A DNA stretch of 64,000 nucleotides from Balaenoptera acutorostrata (Eukaryota > Chordata > Mammalia > Artiodactyla > Balaenopteridae): NCBI RefSeq assembly GCF_949987535.1, contig NC_080081.1, positions 70,453,603 to 70,517,602 of the forward strand. The letters run 5' to 3'. How positions within the stretch are numbered: position 1 is the stretch's first letter; each line of letters begins with the position of its first letter. Both the position numbers and the translations under genes were made by a program. Below, one piece after another: positions 46,250 to 57,940 of the stretch. The notes under the pieces are model-generated. The model was not told the DNA's origin. It did not search any database and saw only the letters and a list, made by a program, of their open reading frames with translations.

Positions 46250-46455
46250 AGCAGTGACATGTATGAGAAGAAGCACTTGACTTTGGATCAGAGCTCCCAG
46301 AGTCCTGGGCTGAATATGCTATGTAGTATCAGTGTGGCCTTAATCTCTCCTTCTCTAAAATAAAATAATAATACTTGTCCAAATTATCTCACAGGATTGT
46401 TTCTGCAGATCCATTGGACAGTGCTTATTAAATGCTTGTGGTATTAGCTACGCAT
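46250..46455 (+). repeat. MIR SINE
   Basis: 'ttggatcagagctcccagag', 'agtgtggccttaatctctcc', 'tctcacaggattgtttctgc' and 'cagtgcttattaaatgcttg' follow the sense MIR. Confidence 0.72.
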
Positions 46456-46479
46456 AAGGGATTAAACTTAGAATAACTT

Positions 46480-46645
46480 GAATTCATGGTTTAGCAAGAA
46501 AAGCAAAGACTTAAGTCCCAGCTCTGCATCTTACTGGCTGTGTGGCTCCTCTGCATCTTGCCTTCCTCATTATAGAATGGGGATCATAATTGCCACGTTT
46601 TAGAGCTATTGGTGAATATTAGAAATATAGAGAAGATCCTATAGA
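46480..46645 (+). repeat. MIR SINE, second copy in the same orientation
   Basis: 'agtcccagctctgcatctta', 'ctggctgtgtggctcctctg' and 'attatagaatggggatcata' are the sense MIR core. Two adjacent same-strand MIRs could be separate insertions or a duplication. Confidence 0.7.
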
Positions 46646-47979
46646 AGGATCACAAGCACACATCTACCAAAAAAATGCATAAATATTCTAAGATTGACCA
46701 CATACTATTTTTTCTGTTGTATTTGAGGTATTCCTTCCAGTGCATAATTATGTGCTCAGGGCTTGCCCTGGGGGAGACCAAATTCTCAGGCAACACTCTG
46801 GAATAGGCATGACAAGTCCCATTACAAGGATGGCCCTGTGGGCTAAGAGGGTGATGGGTGACCTTTGCACTCTTCATGATACTTTGCTTGTATTTTAGGG
46901 GAAGAGCTTACAGTGGAAACATTCTTGCCATTCTAAAACCCCTGGTTTGGGGAACTAATGTGCTCTTTTCTTAATTTATCTGTTCACTCATTTAATTCAT
47001 GCATTCATCCACTCATTCATTCATTATTCATTTAAAAATGTATTGCAAGTCTTTGTCTTTTATATGAGAAATATTCTCCTATATCTCCCAGGAGATTGTG
47101 AGTATAAGAAAATATTAGGCTAACAGCTAGAACAAGCCAGTTAATTTATAAAATCAGAGCTTTTTAAAAATCACCAAATGGCTAAATATGAAAAAGAAAA
47201 AAATAAATAAAAACCTAAATGAACTACATTCCATAAGGTGGCAAACTCTTTGTAGAGACAAGATCCGTAGCTGCTTTCCTTGTTGGCAGAGAGATGCGAA
47301 GAGGAAGAGTCCCTCATAGAAGGAGATGCAGGGAAGGCAGGTGGAACTTTGACAAACCTTTAATGGCTGAATGTGGGCTGGCATCAGGATTAAAATTCCA
47401 AGGAGTCCTAGCCACAGATGAGGTTTTAACACATACCCAAATGGGTGACTGGGGGTATTTGCCAAGGGTGCAGGGCAGGGCAGGGCTGGGCAGGAGACAA
47501 GCCCTCTCAGGCATTCCAGATCTTCGCTAAGCACACTGCAGTGGCCTTCCAAAGGCAAGAGCAGGACAGCAAAGTAGGGAGAGGTCTCAAAGTGCAGAAA
47601 ACTGGAGAGAAAAGAGAGTTACTAGAAACCCAAAAAGCTGACAGTTGGACTGGAAAGCAAAAAATGACCACCAGAATCCTGCCAGTGCTCAGATCCCAAG
47701 CCTTTCTGAAGCAGAACTCCTGATCCTCCCTTCAAAAGATTGGAAAATGTGGTAAATTGCATTCAACTAAAGCTGAAGCAGAACCTAGACCTGGCCATTA
47801 AATTGGCCTTGCACAACTCCCTTCTAACACATACTAGTAGCTTGTCAAGACTTTTCCTGTTCTTTTTCTGGGGGTAAATGTGATTTTACAACTTTCATAT
47901 ACAATGCTAGGTATTCAATAAAAATATTATAATACACAAATAAGAGCAAGAAAGTGAGAATCATGGTCAGAAGAGGAAA
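46646..47979. other. Spacer, nothing recognised
   Basis: A short (CATT)n patch lies at about 46995-47030. The 134-codon minus frame 47154-47558 ends in a homopolymeric Phe run and shows no domain. Confidence 0.35.
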
Positions 47980-49372
47980 TAGTTAATAGAAGTAGACACG
48001 AGATGGCCAATTATCAGACAGGACTTCAATATAACTATAATAAAATTGTTAAGATGTAGTGGAAAAAGTGAACATGCTGAACTGAGGGGAATTTCAGCAG
48101 AGAGGAAGTATTAAAAAAGAGTTAATGAAAATGCTAGAAAAATATATCATAAATGTAGAATTCATTTAATGGGCTTCATAACACACTGGTCAAGCAAAGG
48201 TAAATTTTAGTAACTTGAAGAATGGAAATTATCCAAACTGAAAAACACAGAGGTAAAAGAATAAGAAGAAAGAGCATAGCATCTGAGATACATGGAATAA
48301 TAGTAAATGGTCTATCACACGAGTAATTTGTGTCCCAGAAGCAGATGAGAGAGAAAATTGGGTGAAACAATTTTGAACAGATAATGGCCAAGAATTTTCC
48401 CAAATTGCTAAAAGACATAACCCACAGACCCAAGAAGTTCAGTGAACCTCAAGTAAAAAAAGAAAAACAAAAGAAAACCACACCCTGGCACATCATAGTT
48501 AAAATGCTGAAAATCAAAGATAAATAAATATCTTAAGAACAGGCAGAAAAAGAAGACACACCAACTTCAATGGAACAAAAATAAGTTTTAGAACTGATTT
48601 CTTGGAAATAATGGAGGCCTGAAGATAGTGGAACATCTCTAAAATGCTGAAAGAAAAAAAAAAGTCAACCTAGAATTCTATATCAATGAAATTATATTTA
48701 GAAGTTAAATCAAAATAAACATATTTTCATTTATATAAACAATGGAAAAAGTCATTGCCAGAAAAACTGTCCTAAAGAAATATCTAAGGAAGTTTTTCAG
48801 AGAAAGCGAAAATGATACCAAAAGAATGTCCAAATCTATATTAAGAAATGCAGAGCACCAAAATGGGCAAATATGAGAAAAATCATGAAAAATTATTTTT
48901 AAACTGTTATAGAAATATTTTAAAGACTTTATACACATGCCACACTTATATATACATAGGTACATATTTTAAGAGGTTATGAACTTTAAAGCAAAACTAA
49001 TAAAGTATCTTTAGTTTTATAGTATGTATAGAAGTAAATTATAAAACAAGAAAAGCACAAAGAGCAGAAAGAAAATGGAATTAAACTGTTGTAAGATTCT
49101 ACATTGTTTATGAAATAGTTTAATATTTGAAAATAGACTGTGAAAAGCTAAAGTTGAATACTGTAGTCTCTAGAACAAGCAGTAAAAAATAAACACAAAG
49201 GGTTTTATTTAGAAATTCCATAGAAGAGGTAAAATGGAATACTAAAAAATACTTGATTGACCCAAAAGAAGGCAGAAAAGAGGGAATCAAACAACAAAAA
49301 ACACATGGAACAAATAGAAATCAAATATATAATTATATCAACAATTACACTAAACGTGAATGGATTATTCTG
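47980..49372 (+). pseudogene. Ancient L1M remnant: ORF1, long spacer, first bases of ORF2
   Basis: Sense L1 layout, heavily decayed. The ORF1 part ('agacaggacttcaatataac', 'ttttcccaaattgctaaaag', 'agaagttcagtgaacctcaa') leads into 'accctggcacatcatagtta' and 'aatcaaagataaataaatat'. After a several-hundred-base spacer, 'tcaacaattacactaaacgt' and 'gaatggatt' mark the start of ORF2, where it stops abruptly at an MIR. The long inter-ORF region suits old L1M or HAL1-like elements. No frame survives. Confidence 0.7.
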
Positions 49373-49403
49373 TAAAGCATTATGCAAACAAACTTCAGTA
49401 ATG

Positions 49404-49655
49404 ATAAAAACAGCTGCTAATTTTATTGAATGTTTATCACATGTCAGACATTCTGCTAACCCATTTGTGCTTTACCTTATTTACTCCTTACAATGGCCTA
49501 GGTATTATCTGCATCAACATTTCGTGCATGTGAAAACTCAGATTGGGTATCGTCATTGTCCACTGTTACATAGCCCTAAGAGGCAGAGCCAGTATTCAAA
49601 CCCAGGATGTATGACTTCTGAACTTACACCACTTAGTTATTCTGAATGTGATATT
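49404..49655 (-). repeat. MIR SINE, antisense
   Basis: 'tttatcacatgtcagacatt', 'ctttaccttatttactcctt', 'ggcagagccagtattcaaac' and 'ccaggatgtatgacttctga' give a nearly complete antisense MIR. Confidence 0.82.
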
Positions 49656-49675
49656 GATAATGGATGCTGATGATT

Positions 49676-49721
49676 AAGAAAAGAATAGTTAAAAAAAAAA
49701 AAAAAAAAGAAAAGAATAGTT
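49676..49721 (+). mobile_element. Poly(A)-only retrotransposition scar
   Basis: The direct repeat gaaaagaatagtt at 49678-49690 and 49709-49721 (extendable by two A) flanks only an A18 run (49691-49708). This is a second body-less insertion like that at 7632-7676, here in sense orientation. The repeats are identical. Confidence 0.75.
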
Positions 49722-50469
49722 ACTGCCAAGTCATACCTGTGGTGCTTGACATCCCATGAGAGGGAATACACTGGCCATGATGATCATTATTCCAGGGAAA
49801 AGATTTAGCTTGGAAACCCATAATAAAAATATAAATTGTTAAGTATATATATTTCAGAATGCAGTACACACCGGTACTTATATTCATGGTAACATGAATT
49901 TAAGTTCAGCGAATCCTGTGGCACTGTCCTCTAACACACAGCTCATATGTGACATCAAAGCTTCATTAATCTTAATTCTACCTGTTCAGAATCTGATGTG
50001 GCTAAGATATAATGTCATATACCCTTGTAATAATTGTAAGAAAGCTTTTGCTAGAGAAATTAGCAAACGGGTCAGAGAGGCCCTTTGGTTTCACTTTGGT
50101 GGGGTGTAGACACATCACTGCCCACATACTAGAATCACTCACTCTGGGCTCTGCCCCTGTTCCCTGGGGTTTAACTTCAATTCTGTTGTAGCCTTCGACT
50201 CACTGCTGGGCTGTGCAACCTCCCCTCCTGGGATCAACAAGACTTTGGGCTCTAGCCAGGCTGTCATCTCAGAAGCAGAGAAGCAGGCCTGGGTGTGTGG
50301 CTATGAGCACTCTCGTGCAGATGAGGGCCGAACGGGCTGCAAGGGAAAGTTACAAGTGTGTTGTCCAAGGGAGAAAGGGCAGAAAGAAGTGTGAGCAACA
50401 GAACATCTGCAGAATGCAGGGAGGAAGTGAGGGATCTCAGAAGTCAGATTCCTCTGAGGAAAAGGAGGA
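49722..50469. other. Spacer, nothing recognised
   Basis: No supportable gene. The 139-codon frame 50213-50632 runs into the LTR-like repeat and its AT-rich block. Confidence 0.35.
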
Positions 50470-51036
50470 TATTAGCCAGGGTTCTTCAAAGGAACAGAAC
50501 CAACAGGATGTGGTGTGTGTATATATAAGTACAAATATATACATAAATTATGTATTGTATATTGTGTACAAATTGTGTATATATATTGTATATACATACA
50601 TATATGAAAAAATGTATATGGATTTATTATAAGAACATGGCTCACATGATGATATGGAGGCTGAGAAGTCCCGAGATCTGCAGTCGGTAAGCTGGAGACC
50701 CAGGAGAGCTGATGGCATGGTTCTCATAGCTCTAGTCTGAAGGCTCGAGACCCAAGAAGAGCCCATGTTTCAGTTCAAGTCCAAAGGCAGGAAAAAACCA
50801 ATGTCCCAGCTCAACAGTCACACAGGGGGAGCTCCCTTTTACTCAGCCGTTCTATTCAGGTCTTCAATGGATCGGATGAGGTCGCCCACATTAGGCAGGA
50901 CAATCTGCTCTACTCAGTCTACAAATGAAATGTTCATCTCATCCAGAAACGTGCTCACAGACCCACCAAAGTAATGTTTGACCAAATGTCTGGCCGCCTT
51001 GTGGCCCAGTCAAGTTTGGCACATAAGATTAACCAG
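50470..51036 (-). mobile_element. MaLR/ERVL-type LTR, antisense
   Basis: Reads as the reverse complement of an LTR: 'attagccagggttcttcaaa', 'ggaacagaaccaacaggatg', an AT-rich expansion (50515-50610), 'ctgagaagtcccgagatctg', 'cagtcggtaagctggagacc', 'gatgaggtcgcccacattag' and 'taagattaacca'. I recognise it as a common mammalian LTR-type repeat; the exact family is uncertain. Confidence 0.65.
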
Positions 51037-52509
51037 AGGACGGAAACTTTTCTGGGGCTCTTGTGCCCTTGTTCTCAAGTAAGAAGGGGAAGAATATTTG
51101 AGGTCATGTCTCCTCGCCCTACATGGTTCCCTTATTATTTTTATAGGAACTATTTGATACATATAGATGAAAATATTTAACACATATAAATTATGAAGTA
51201 CGCTTAGAAAATGAATCACCCCGTCCCCAACAAATAACAAGTGTAAATGTCTTCTCAATTCTAGAGATGCATAACTAAGCCCCTAACGTCATGTTATGGG
51301 GGAAGAGAAACAGCACAGGTAATTTTCACATGAAGCTTTGAAAGCCACAAAAATGTGGCTGTTTTGAATTAGGCTTCAGGGTCAGACTGCCCCAGAAGAT
51401 AATGGAATATTTGTTTAGACATCTTAAGATACACTCGGGGCAGCTTCCTGGGGACCAGCAGTTAGAGCATCACTCATCTTTCTCCAAGGTTACTCCATGG
51501 GTGGCCCTGTGATACCACATGGGCCTCCTCCCTGCAGTAAGTACCGCGTGGTGTGTGCCCTCGTAGGGCTTCATTGATCAAAGGTACCTCAGTGATCAGT
51601 TAGGAGGTATAAAGCGTCCTAACAGTGCAATGCCATGTGGTAAATGCTCTCTAAATGCTTACTCATACTATCGTTATTATTTCACGTGAATACCAATACA
51701 TTAGCAGAGGAAAAGGCCCTGGCCAGGGTCCCTTATCCAGGATCTTGTGTTCCCTAGTGCAGTCCTCCACATCAGAAAATGTGAAAAATGCCCTTATTTT
51801 AGGTAATTACGAAGTTGAGGTGCTGGGAAGTTGTTTGTCAGCAGCAGCAAACAGTTTTCTAACTAATAGCTGCTTTCTCAGCCCATCCTGTGAAGTTACT
51901 GCAGGCTTTTCAAAGCAGCACAGAACCTGGCAGAGACCAGAGGCTCACAAAATATTTGCTGAGCAGATGAATGAGTTGAATGAACGAATCCTAAAGTGCA
52001 AATAACAAATATTATGTTTTTCTTGCTTTCATTCACACTCACCATCTCAACTCAAACTTAAAACACTGGGAACATGAGAAAGGATCCAGGAATTTGAAAT
52101 GGAGTGCCTTTAAACATTATAGTCAGGAGACAAGAGAGTCAGGGCTGATTATCCTGCAACAGGGAAAATGTCCGTGCCATCACATTTGTGATCCACTTAG
52201 CTGCAGTATTTCAAGATTCTCTGGTTTCAAAATGTCGCTGTGTTTCAGTGATGCCGCTTCCTTTTAGCATTGTTATTTTAAGTCTTTTCCCCACCCCCAT
52301 CTCACCTCACGGATATCTCTGAAAGTCACAGGGAGAGACTATTCTGGAAAATGCCCTTACCAAATGATAATAATATACTAGGTTGCCCTATTTTTTAACT
52401 GCTTTCTTATTTTAGAACAGAATTTTTCTACTGGAATCTTGAAAACCCTCATGAAACACTGAATTGGAATGATTCCTGACATGGGCAGATAAGTCAAGCA
52501 TTAGAGCAT
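51037..52509. other. Spacer, nothing recognised
   Basis: A MIR-like tail ('aaatgctctctaaatgctta') appears near 51640-51665. The 116-codon frame 51655-52005 has no domain signal. Confidence 0.35.
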
Positions 52510-52945
52510 TTATCAGTTTTCTTTTGCTGTGTAACAAACCATTCCCAAACTTCACGCAGGTCAGTGCTTTGGGCTGGGCTCACCTGGGCACTTCTGGTCT
52601 AGGTCAGGCTTGACTCTTCTTAAGTGGACTTACTGATGTGTCTGATGGGCCAGCTGAGGCTGGTTAGTTTACAGTGGCCTGGGATGGGGCAGCTGGGTTG
52701 ATGAGGGCCTGTCTCCATGTGTAGTTTATTCCAGGCTTTTTCACATGACAGTCTTGGGGTTCCAAGGGCAGTAAGAGGGCATGACCCAAAGCACAAGCAC
52801 TTCTCAAGTCTCTGCGTATGTCCTATTTGCTACCATCCCCTGGTCCAGCTCAGAGTCAGCATGGGAGGGATTACCGAAGGGCAAGGATATGGGGAGGAAT
52901 GAACAAACGGGGAACCCTTACTGCAACGATCTGTGTTTTAAAATA
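52510..52945 (-). mobile_element. MLT1-type LTR (MaLR), antisense
   Basis: 'ttttgctgtgtaacaaacca' and 'ttcccaaacttcacg' are the reverse complement of the MLT1 3' end. Further blocks 'agcacaagcacttctcaagt', 'ctctgcgtatgtcctatttg' and 'cagagtcagcatgggaggga' continue the same repeat. No viral genes. Confidence 0.75.
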
Positions 52946-53815
52946 TAGTCTAAGATGCATGGGGATCCAGAAGGCCCAGATTTGTCACTGTGAAGCCATC
53001 TCATCAGAAACAGAAATATGACTCCAGAGCCTGTCCTTCTGGGCATTCAGATGCTCCTGTTTCTTCACTTCCTCCCCCACGCCTCCGTTCTGCCCCTTCC
53101 TCCTGACTGTATTCTGTGGCTTCATCACTCTCTGCTTCCCGATATTTTTCTATTCAGGCAGCCCTGCAAGCGCCTGGCAGGGATGATGAATGAGCCTGAC
53201 TTCCTAGGCGACATGTCTGTCCAGAAACACAGCCTGGAGCATGCACAATGCAGCAGCTTCCGTGCACAATGCAAATGCCGGAATGTGCTGTGGGGTTGGA
53301 CAGAGGTCACTGCTGCAGAAACAGAGCCCCGTTTGAGACTAGCCTTCTAGGCTATAGCCAGCTTTGCTTAATTAGAGGCATAAGCAAATAGGTACCCTGG
53401 GGTAGCTTCTGGATTGTCTCAACAGACTAAAATGTGTAAGTGAAAAGGCTGCATGCAATTAAGCAAAATTCATTGTGATCTGGCTGTCTGGGTTAGTTCA
53501 CTCAAATTATATTTAAAGAATCAAAGAACCATAAGGAGAAGCAGAAGCATTGGCTGCCATTATAAATCTGATAAGTGTCTTTGATCACGGAAAACTTTCT
53601 TACCAAACAGGCTCTGAGCATCCGATTACCTATGGATTTATTTACAAAGAGAAATGAGCTCTCAGTGGTCTTCATTACTAGCGTGCTCAATAAAAAGATC
53701 AACTAATCAATGGCGAGTGCTGGTTTCACATGGTACAGTACAGATAAATTAGAACAATATAGACCCTGCCCTTGCAGAGCTGACACGGTAGCAGATCACA
53801 CTGGTACAAAGAGAG
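52946..53815. other. Spacer, nothing recognised
   Basis: A 110-codon frame 53018-53350 is open but shows no domain. No repeat recognised. Confidence 0.35.
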
Positions 53816-54075
53816 TAGATAGATACGATACCAAGAACAACAATAATAAATACAATATTCAACATCAACTAGGTACTAGGGCTGTACTGGGTACTTTACA
53901 TATATCATTGAGTCTAATCTTTACAACTAATGATGAGGCGGCCATTACCATCTCAAATTGCCAAGGAAGAAAACCAGGTCTCTGAGGCAACAGGCAAATA
54001 CACAAGGTCACAAAGCTGGAAAAGTTTGAGTCCTAAACTCAAACTCAGGCCTGAGTTTGACTCCAATTCTTCCAC
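53816..54075 (-). repeat. MIR SINE, antisense, with a 22-bp perfect palindrome
   Basis: 'tactgggtactttacatata', 'agtctaatctttacaactaa' and 'acaaggtcacaaagctggaa' follow the antisense MIR. At 54039-54060 tcaaactcaggcctgagttt plus two bases forms a perfect 22-bp palindrome, made by mutation or local duplication within the repeat. Confidence 0.7.
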
Positions 54076-54559
54076 AATACACTATCTCTTGTGATAATAA
54101 ATGGTCAGAGAAGGCAATGCAAATATTTCCGTAACACTCACTAAACCACTGATTGAGGGCCAGACTTGAGCCAGGCAAGGATGCTGGAGGTTTGAATAGA
54201 GGGCCAGTCCTTAAGAAGCTCAAGCCTGGTGAGAGGGACAGTCAGAAATGCAACACTGTCTGTCTATAATCAGTGCAAACCCGAGTCTGTGGTTATGGAA
54301 GACGTTAGAGCAGAAACAAAGCACAGACCAAAAAGTTTGTTTTTCCTTCTGATTTCCTCCAGCCTTTCTCTAGTACAGATATAGTATTTCCTTCCGGGGA
54401 AAGCCTTGGGATTGTCAACTGTGTTACAAATGTATTAAACTAGACTAACCCCATAGTTCTTGCAACTATTGAAATCAAGAGAAAAAAGCAAGAGAAACTA
54501 ACACCAGCCACTGACTATTTTTTAAGATATCTTCTGGCTCTAAATTTATTCTGTTTTTA

Positions 54560-54673
54560 AAAGAACTTTAATGACTCTTATCTCATTTGATTCTTTTACT
54601 ATCTCTGCAGTGTTATCAACATTTTGCAGACAACAAAACAAACAGAGAGAGGTTAAAATTCTCAAGGTGACAG
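54560..54673 (-). repeat. MIR fragment, antisense, cut by an MST LTR
   Basis: 'ttatctcatttgattctttt', 'ttttgcagacaacaaaacaa' and 'cagagagaggttaaaattct' are antisense MIR. It ends where the LTR begins. Confidence 0.6.
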
Positions 54674-55063
54674 TTTTAGTTTGCTAGGGCTGCTGTAATA
54701 AAACACCCCCAACTGGGAGACTAAATAAGACATTTATTTTCTCACAGTTCTAGAGGCTGGAAGTCCCAGATCAAGGTGTCGGCAGATTTGGCTTCTCCTG
54801 AGGCCTCTCTCCTTGGCTTACAGATGGTGTCTTCTTGCTGGGTCCTCACATGGTCTTTCTTCTGCTCTGTACATGTCTGTGTTCTAACCTCCTCTTCTTA
54901 TAAGGACACCAAACATATTGGATTAGCATCCACTCTAACGATTCCATTTGAACTGAATTGCCTCTTTAAAGGCTCTATCTCCAAATACAGTCAAATTCTG
55001 AGGTACTGGGGTTAAGCGGCTTCAATATATGAATTGGGGGTGGGGCACAATTCAGCCCATAAT
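54674..55063 (-). mobile_element. Near-complete MST-type LTR (MaLR), antisense
   Basis: Antisense MST: 'tagtttgctagggctgctgt', 'cagttctagaggctggaagt', 'cccagatcaaggtgtcggca', 'cttataaggacaccaaacat', 'ctatctccaaatacagtcaa' and 'cacaattcagcccataa'. About 390 bp, the usual length, with both ends. Confidence 0.85.
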
Positions 55064-55475
55064 AGTAACCCAGATGTGGAATGTTGGAGCCAACATGTAA
55101 GACATTTCTGCTTCCATCTGAAGTCACTTGCTCATTTACAATTCAGGTGTCTTCTCTTCCCTGAATAAGCTGACTCTTTTCCTCTAATCTTGGTTTATTT
55201 CATACTGTAGCTTATCTGAAAAGACTTAGACCATCCTTCCCTCCTATCTGTATGTAAAAATATACCCATTTCACAGCACAGCTGAAATCCCATTTTTTTC
55301 ATGAAGGCACCTGATTCCACAGTTCGAAATAATTATTTCCTCACAGGAAACCCCACTGGCAATTCTATTCTCTTGCAAGACTTTCAACTTTCTACTTTGT
55401 AGTATAAATGTATGTTTATCTCTCTTGTTCTAAATATATAAGCTCTCAACTGTATCTTTCCATGTTTCTTTGAGA
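55064..55475. other. Spacer, nothing recognised
   Basis: No gene or repeat named in this stretch. Confidence 0.35.
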
Positions 55476-55815
55476 GCACACTCTGAATGAGACATAGTCC
55501 TAGGTGCTGTAGTGAACAAGACACATAAGATCCCTTCTTTCTGGAACTTTCATCTTAGTTTGGAAACAAATAATACACAAATAAATAAATAAATTAGACT
55601 ATTTTAAATAGTGCCAACTCATAAGAAGAATAAAACAGGAAACAAATAAAGAATGACTGCAGGTGGGGTGGGGAGTCCAGTTCGATTGCGTTTGACAAGC
55701 AAGAGCTCTCTGGAGAGATGTTTTAAGCTGAATCTAAATGATAAGAAGATGTTAGCCAAGTGAAGACTGGGAAGAGGGCTCCAGACAAAGAAGCAGCAAG
55801 TATGAATATTCTTAA
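55476..55815 (-). repeat. L2/L3-like ancient repeat, antisense
   Basis: 'cctaggtgctgtagtgaaca', 'agacacataagatcccttct', 'acacaaataaataaataaat', 'gctgaatctaaatgataaga' and 'gggctccagacaaagaagca' follow a common antisense order in mammalian ancient LINE or SINE ends. Family not certain. Confidence 0.5.
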
Positions 55816-55970
55816 GTGGGAAAAAAACTGGTATATTTAAGGACAGAAGTCATGTGACTGCAACAGAGCAAGTGAGAGATTCGGGGATAAAATTCAGCAG
55901 GCACCAGACACATCTGTCCTTGTGGTCCCAGCAAGGAAGTTGAATAGTGTTCTTCATGTAATGAGAAGTG

Positions 55971-56447
55971 CAATAGTCCCCCTGCCTTGTCCACAGTTTC
56001 AGTTACCTGCAGTCAACTTTGGTCCAGAAATATTAAATGGAAAATTCCAGAGATAAACTATTCATATGCACACCATTCTGAGGAGCATTATGAAATCTCC
56101 CACCATCCTGCTCCATCCCACATGGACGTGAATCATCCCTTTGTCCAATGCAACCCGCCCACCGGTCACTTAGTACACATCTTGGTTATCAGAGTGACTG
56201 CCCCAGTATTGCAGTGCTTGTGTTCAAGTAACCCTTATTTTACTTCATAATGGCTCGAAAGAGCAAGAGTAGTGATGCTGGCAATTCAGATAGTCTCTTA
56301 CTGTGCCTAATTTAGAAATTAAACTTTATCATAGGTATGTATGTATAGGAAAAAACATAGTATATATAGGAGTCAGTACTATCCGCAGTTTCAGGCATCC
56401 CCTGGGGGTCTTGGAACGTATGCCCCATGGATAAGGGGGGACCACTG
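55971..56447 (+). mobile_element. Tigger-family DNA transposon, internally deleted
   Basis: Ends are complementary (caatagtccccctgcc at the left; ggataaggggggaccactg at the right), next to TA. The left part has the Tigger1 block 'ccagaaatattaaatggaaa' and 'attccagagataaact'. Then comes 'taatggctcgaaagagcaag' and 'agtagtgatgctggcaatt', the beginning of the Tigger transposase frame. It jumps almost at once to the right end, so nearly all of the transposase gene is deleted. Ancient and inactive. Confidence 0.85.
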
Positions 56448-56798
56448 TACCTCTTGGATGGAGTAGGTGTTTAACAAATGTCTTCAAATGCTAATTAAAT
56501 TAAGCCTGCCCAGGATTTGATTGTTCTGGTAACCTGGGTGAACTAGTCTACATAAAAATAAGGAAATTATGGTCAATAGCTCTATGTGGCCTGTGTTTCA
56601 GTTACAGACTTTAGATTTTTATCAGTTGTCAGGACCTAGATCAAATAATTCCCTGTATCTTCCACAAGGAGTCTGATTTTTTGTTAGTGTTAAGTAATTT
56701 AACATTGTTACATTTTCATTAATTAGCTGAAGATTTTAAGATAGCAAGATCTTAAGATATTAATCCTCCAAGATAGCAATAAAATATTTCCTAAATAC

Positions 56799-56958
56799 CT
56801 GATGGCAAATATTAGGTTTCTTCTCCAGTTCAAGAAGCAAGTGCATGATTTCATGCAAAACTTTTTCATAGTTGAAATAACTATTGTGATTATCCATCTT
56901 TAGAACCGAAATATCTTTGATTCTTGATGTGACCTTCATTTCTGGCTGGGCTGAAATT
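56799..56958 (-). other. Candidate exon B of an unknown minus-strand gene
   Basis: A 160-nt open segment with splice-like borders: pyrimidine tract and AG (ccctctccctaacag) before it and CAG|GTATTT after it. One frame is open throughout, beginning within ...PEMKVTSRIKDIS and ending ...LLLELEKKPNICHQ. The codons look ordinary for protein and the last part is amphipathic. I do not recognise the protein. The alternative is a chance open stretch; it is shorter than a typical reporting cut-off. Confidence 0.25.
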
Positions 56959-57800
56959 CTGTTAGGGAGAGGGATATGAATGCAAAAGTACTATTTTCAG
57001 GAATAAATAGTAGCATCTTTTCTATTCTCTTAAACACAAGATAAAATGTAGCGTGCTGCAGGTGTAGAGCTCTCTTCACAGTACAAGAAGGCTGGAGAAA
57101 AATCATTTCCACATTAGAATTGAGATGATTCATCATTTTTCTCTTCATGAATCTCATAGAAATATGTTTGCCCTGAATATCTTCTCTAAGCAAAGTTGCA
57201 AGGTTTGTAACTACTAAGAGTCTTGGAAAAGAAACACATTTATTCTGAAAATTAGAAACATACATTCATCCATTCACATCCCCTAAAAGAAGAAAATTTG
57301 CAAATTATCTCTACTTTATTGTCCTTAGCACAGAAGTCCTTTTTTTTTTTTAACCCAGCAAATAAAATTGAGTAGAGAGGCAAAAATGTGAATTTGAAAG
57401 GACATTTGGTTTTAGAATTTCACTTGAATTCTTTAAAAACATAGATACTGAAGTATATTAAATAAAATAGTGCACCCTTTACATTCTTTAATCCAGTTGC
57501 TTCTACAATTTAACAATTATATTTGGGTAGAACAGAGGAGGAGTTAGGTGATCTTTTATTATGGGTGATGCTGAAGGAACCAAATTAATGCATCACCATT
57601 TAGGTCTGCAGGGGTTCTTTCAGCAAGTAAAGATTGCTTCCTATAAAAAAGAAACAAAAGGGAAATTAAAATATCCAATCAGATCTACAAATTAAGGGCA
57701 CATGTGAATAATGGCTACAAATTGTTCTATTTTTGGTTGCTGTTTCAAACATCTTGCTATATTTAATGAATCTGGTCACTTCCCTTCGTTTTCTCAATAC

Positions 57801-57940
57801 CTCTCCCATGTACAAGCCAACTTTTTTGTTGGGACTGCTTGAGCTTAATTCGCCAACATCTACTAATGCCCAGTTATCTACCACTGTATGAGTCCTTCGA
57901 ATTGCAGCAATACTTGGGCCCATGTATGTGATCTTGAAAG
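57801..57940 (-). other. Candidate exon A of the same unknown gene
   Basis: A 140-nt segment within a 142-codon open frame (57666-58094). Borders fit splicing: ...gatgtgtttgtag|C and GAG|GTATTG. The peptide starts FKITYMGPSIAAIRRTHTV and ends KKVGLYMGE. It begins with two bases of a codon and ends on a full codon. The whole frame to 58094 could instead be one exon or a retrocopy. I do not recognise the protein. Confidence 0.22.
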
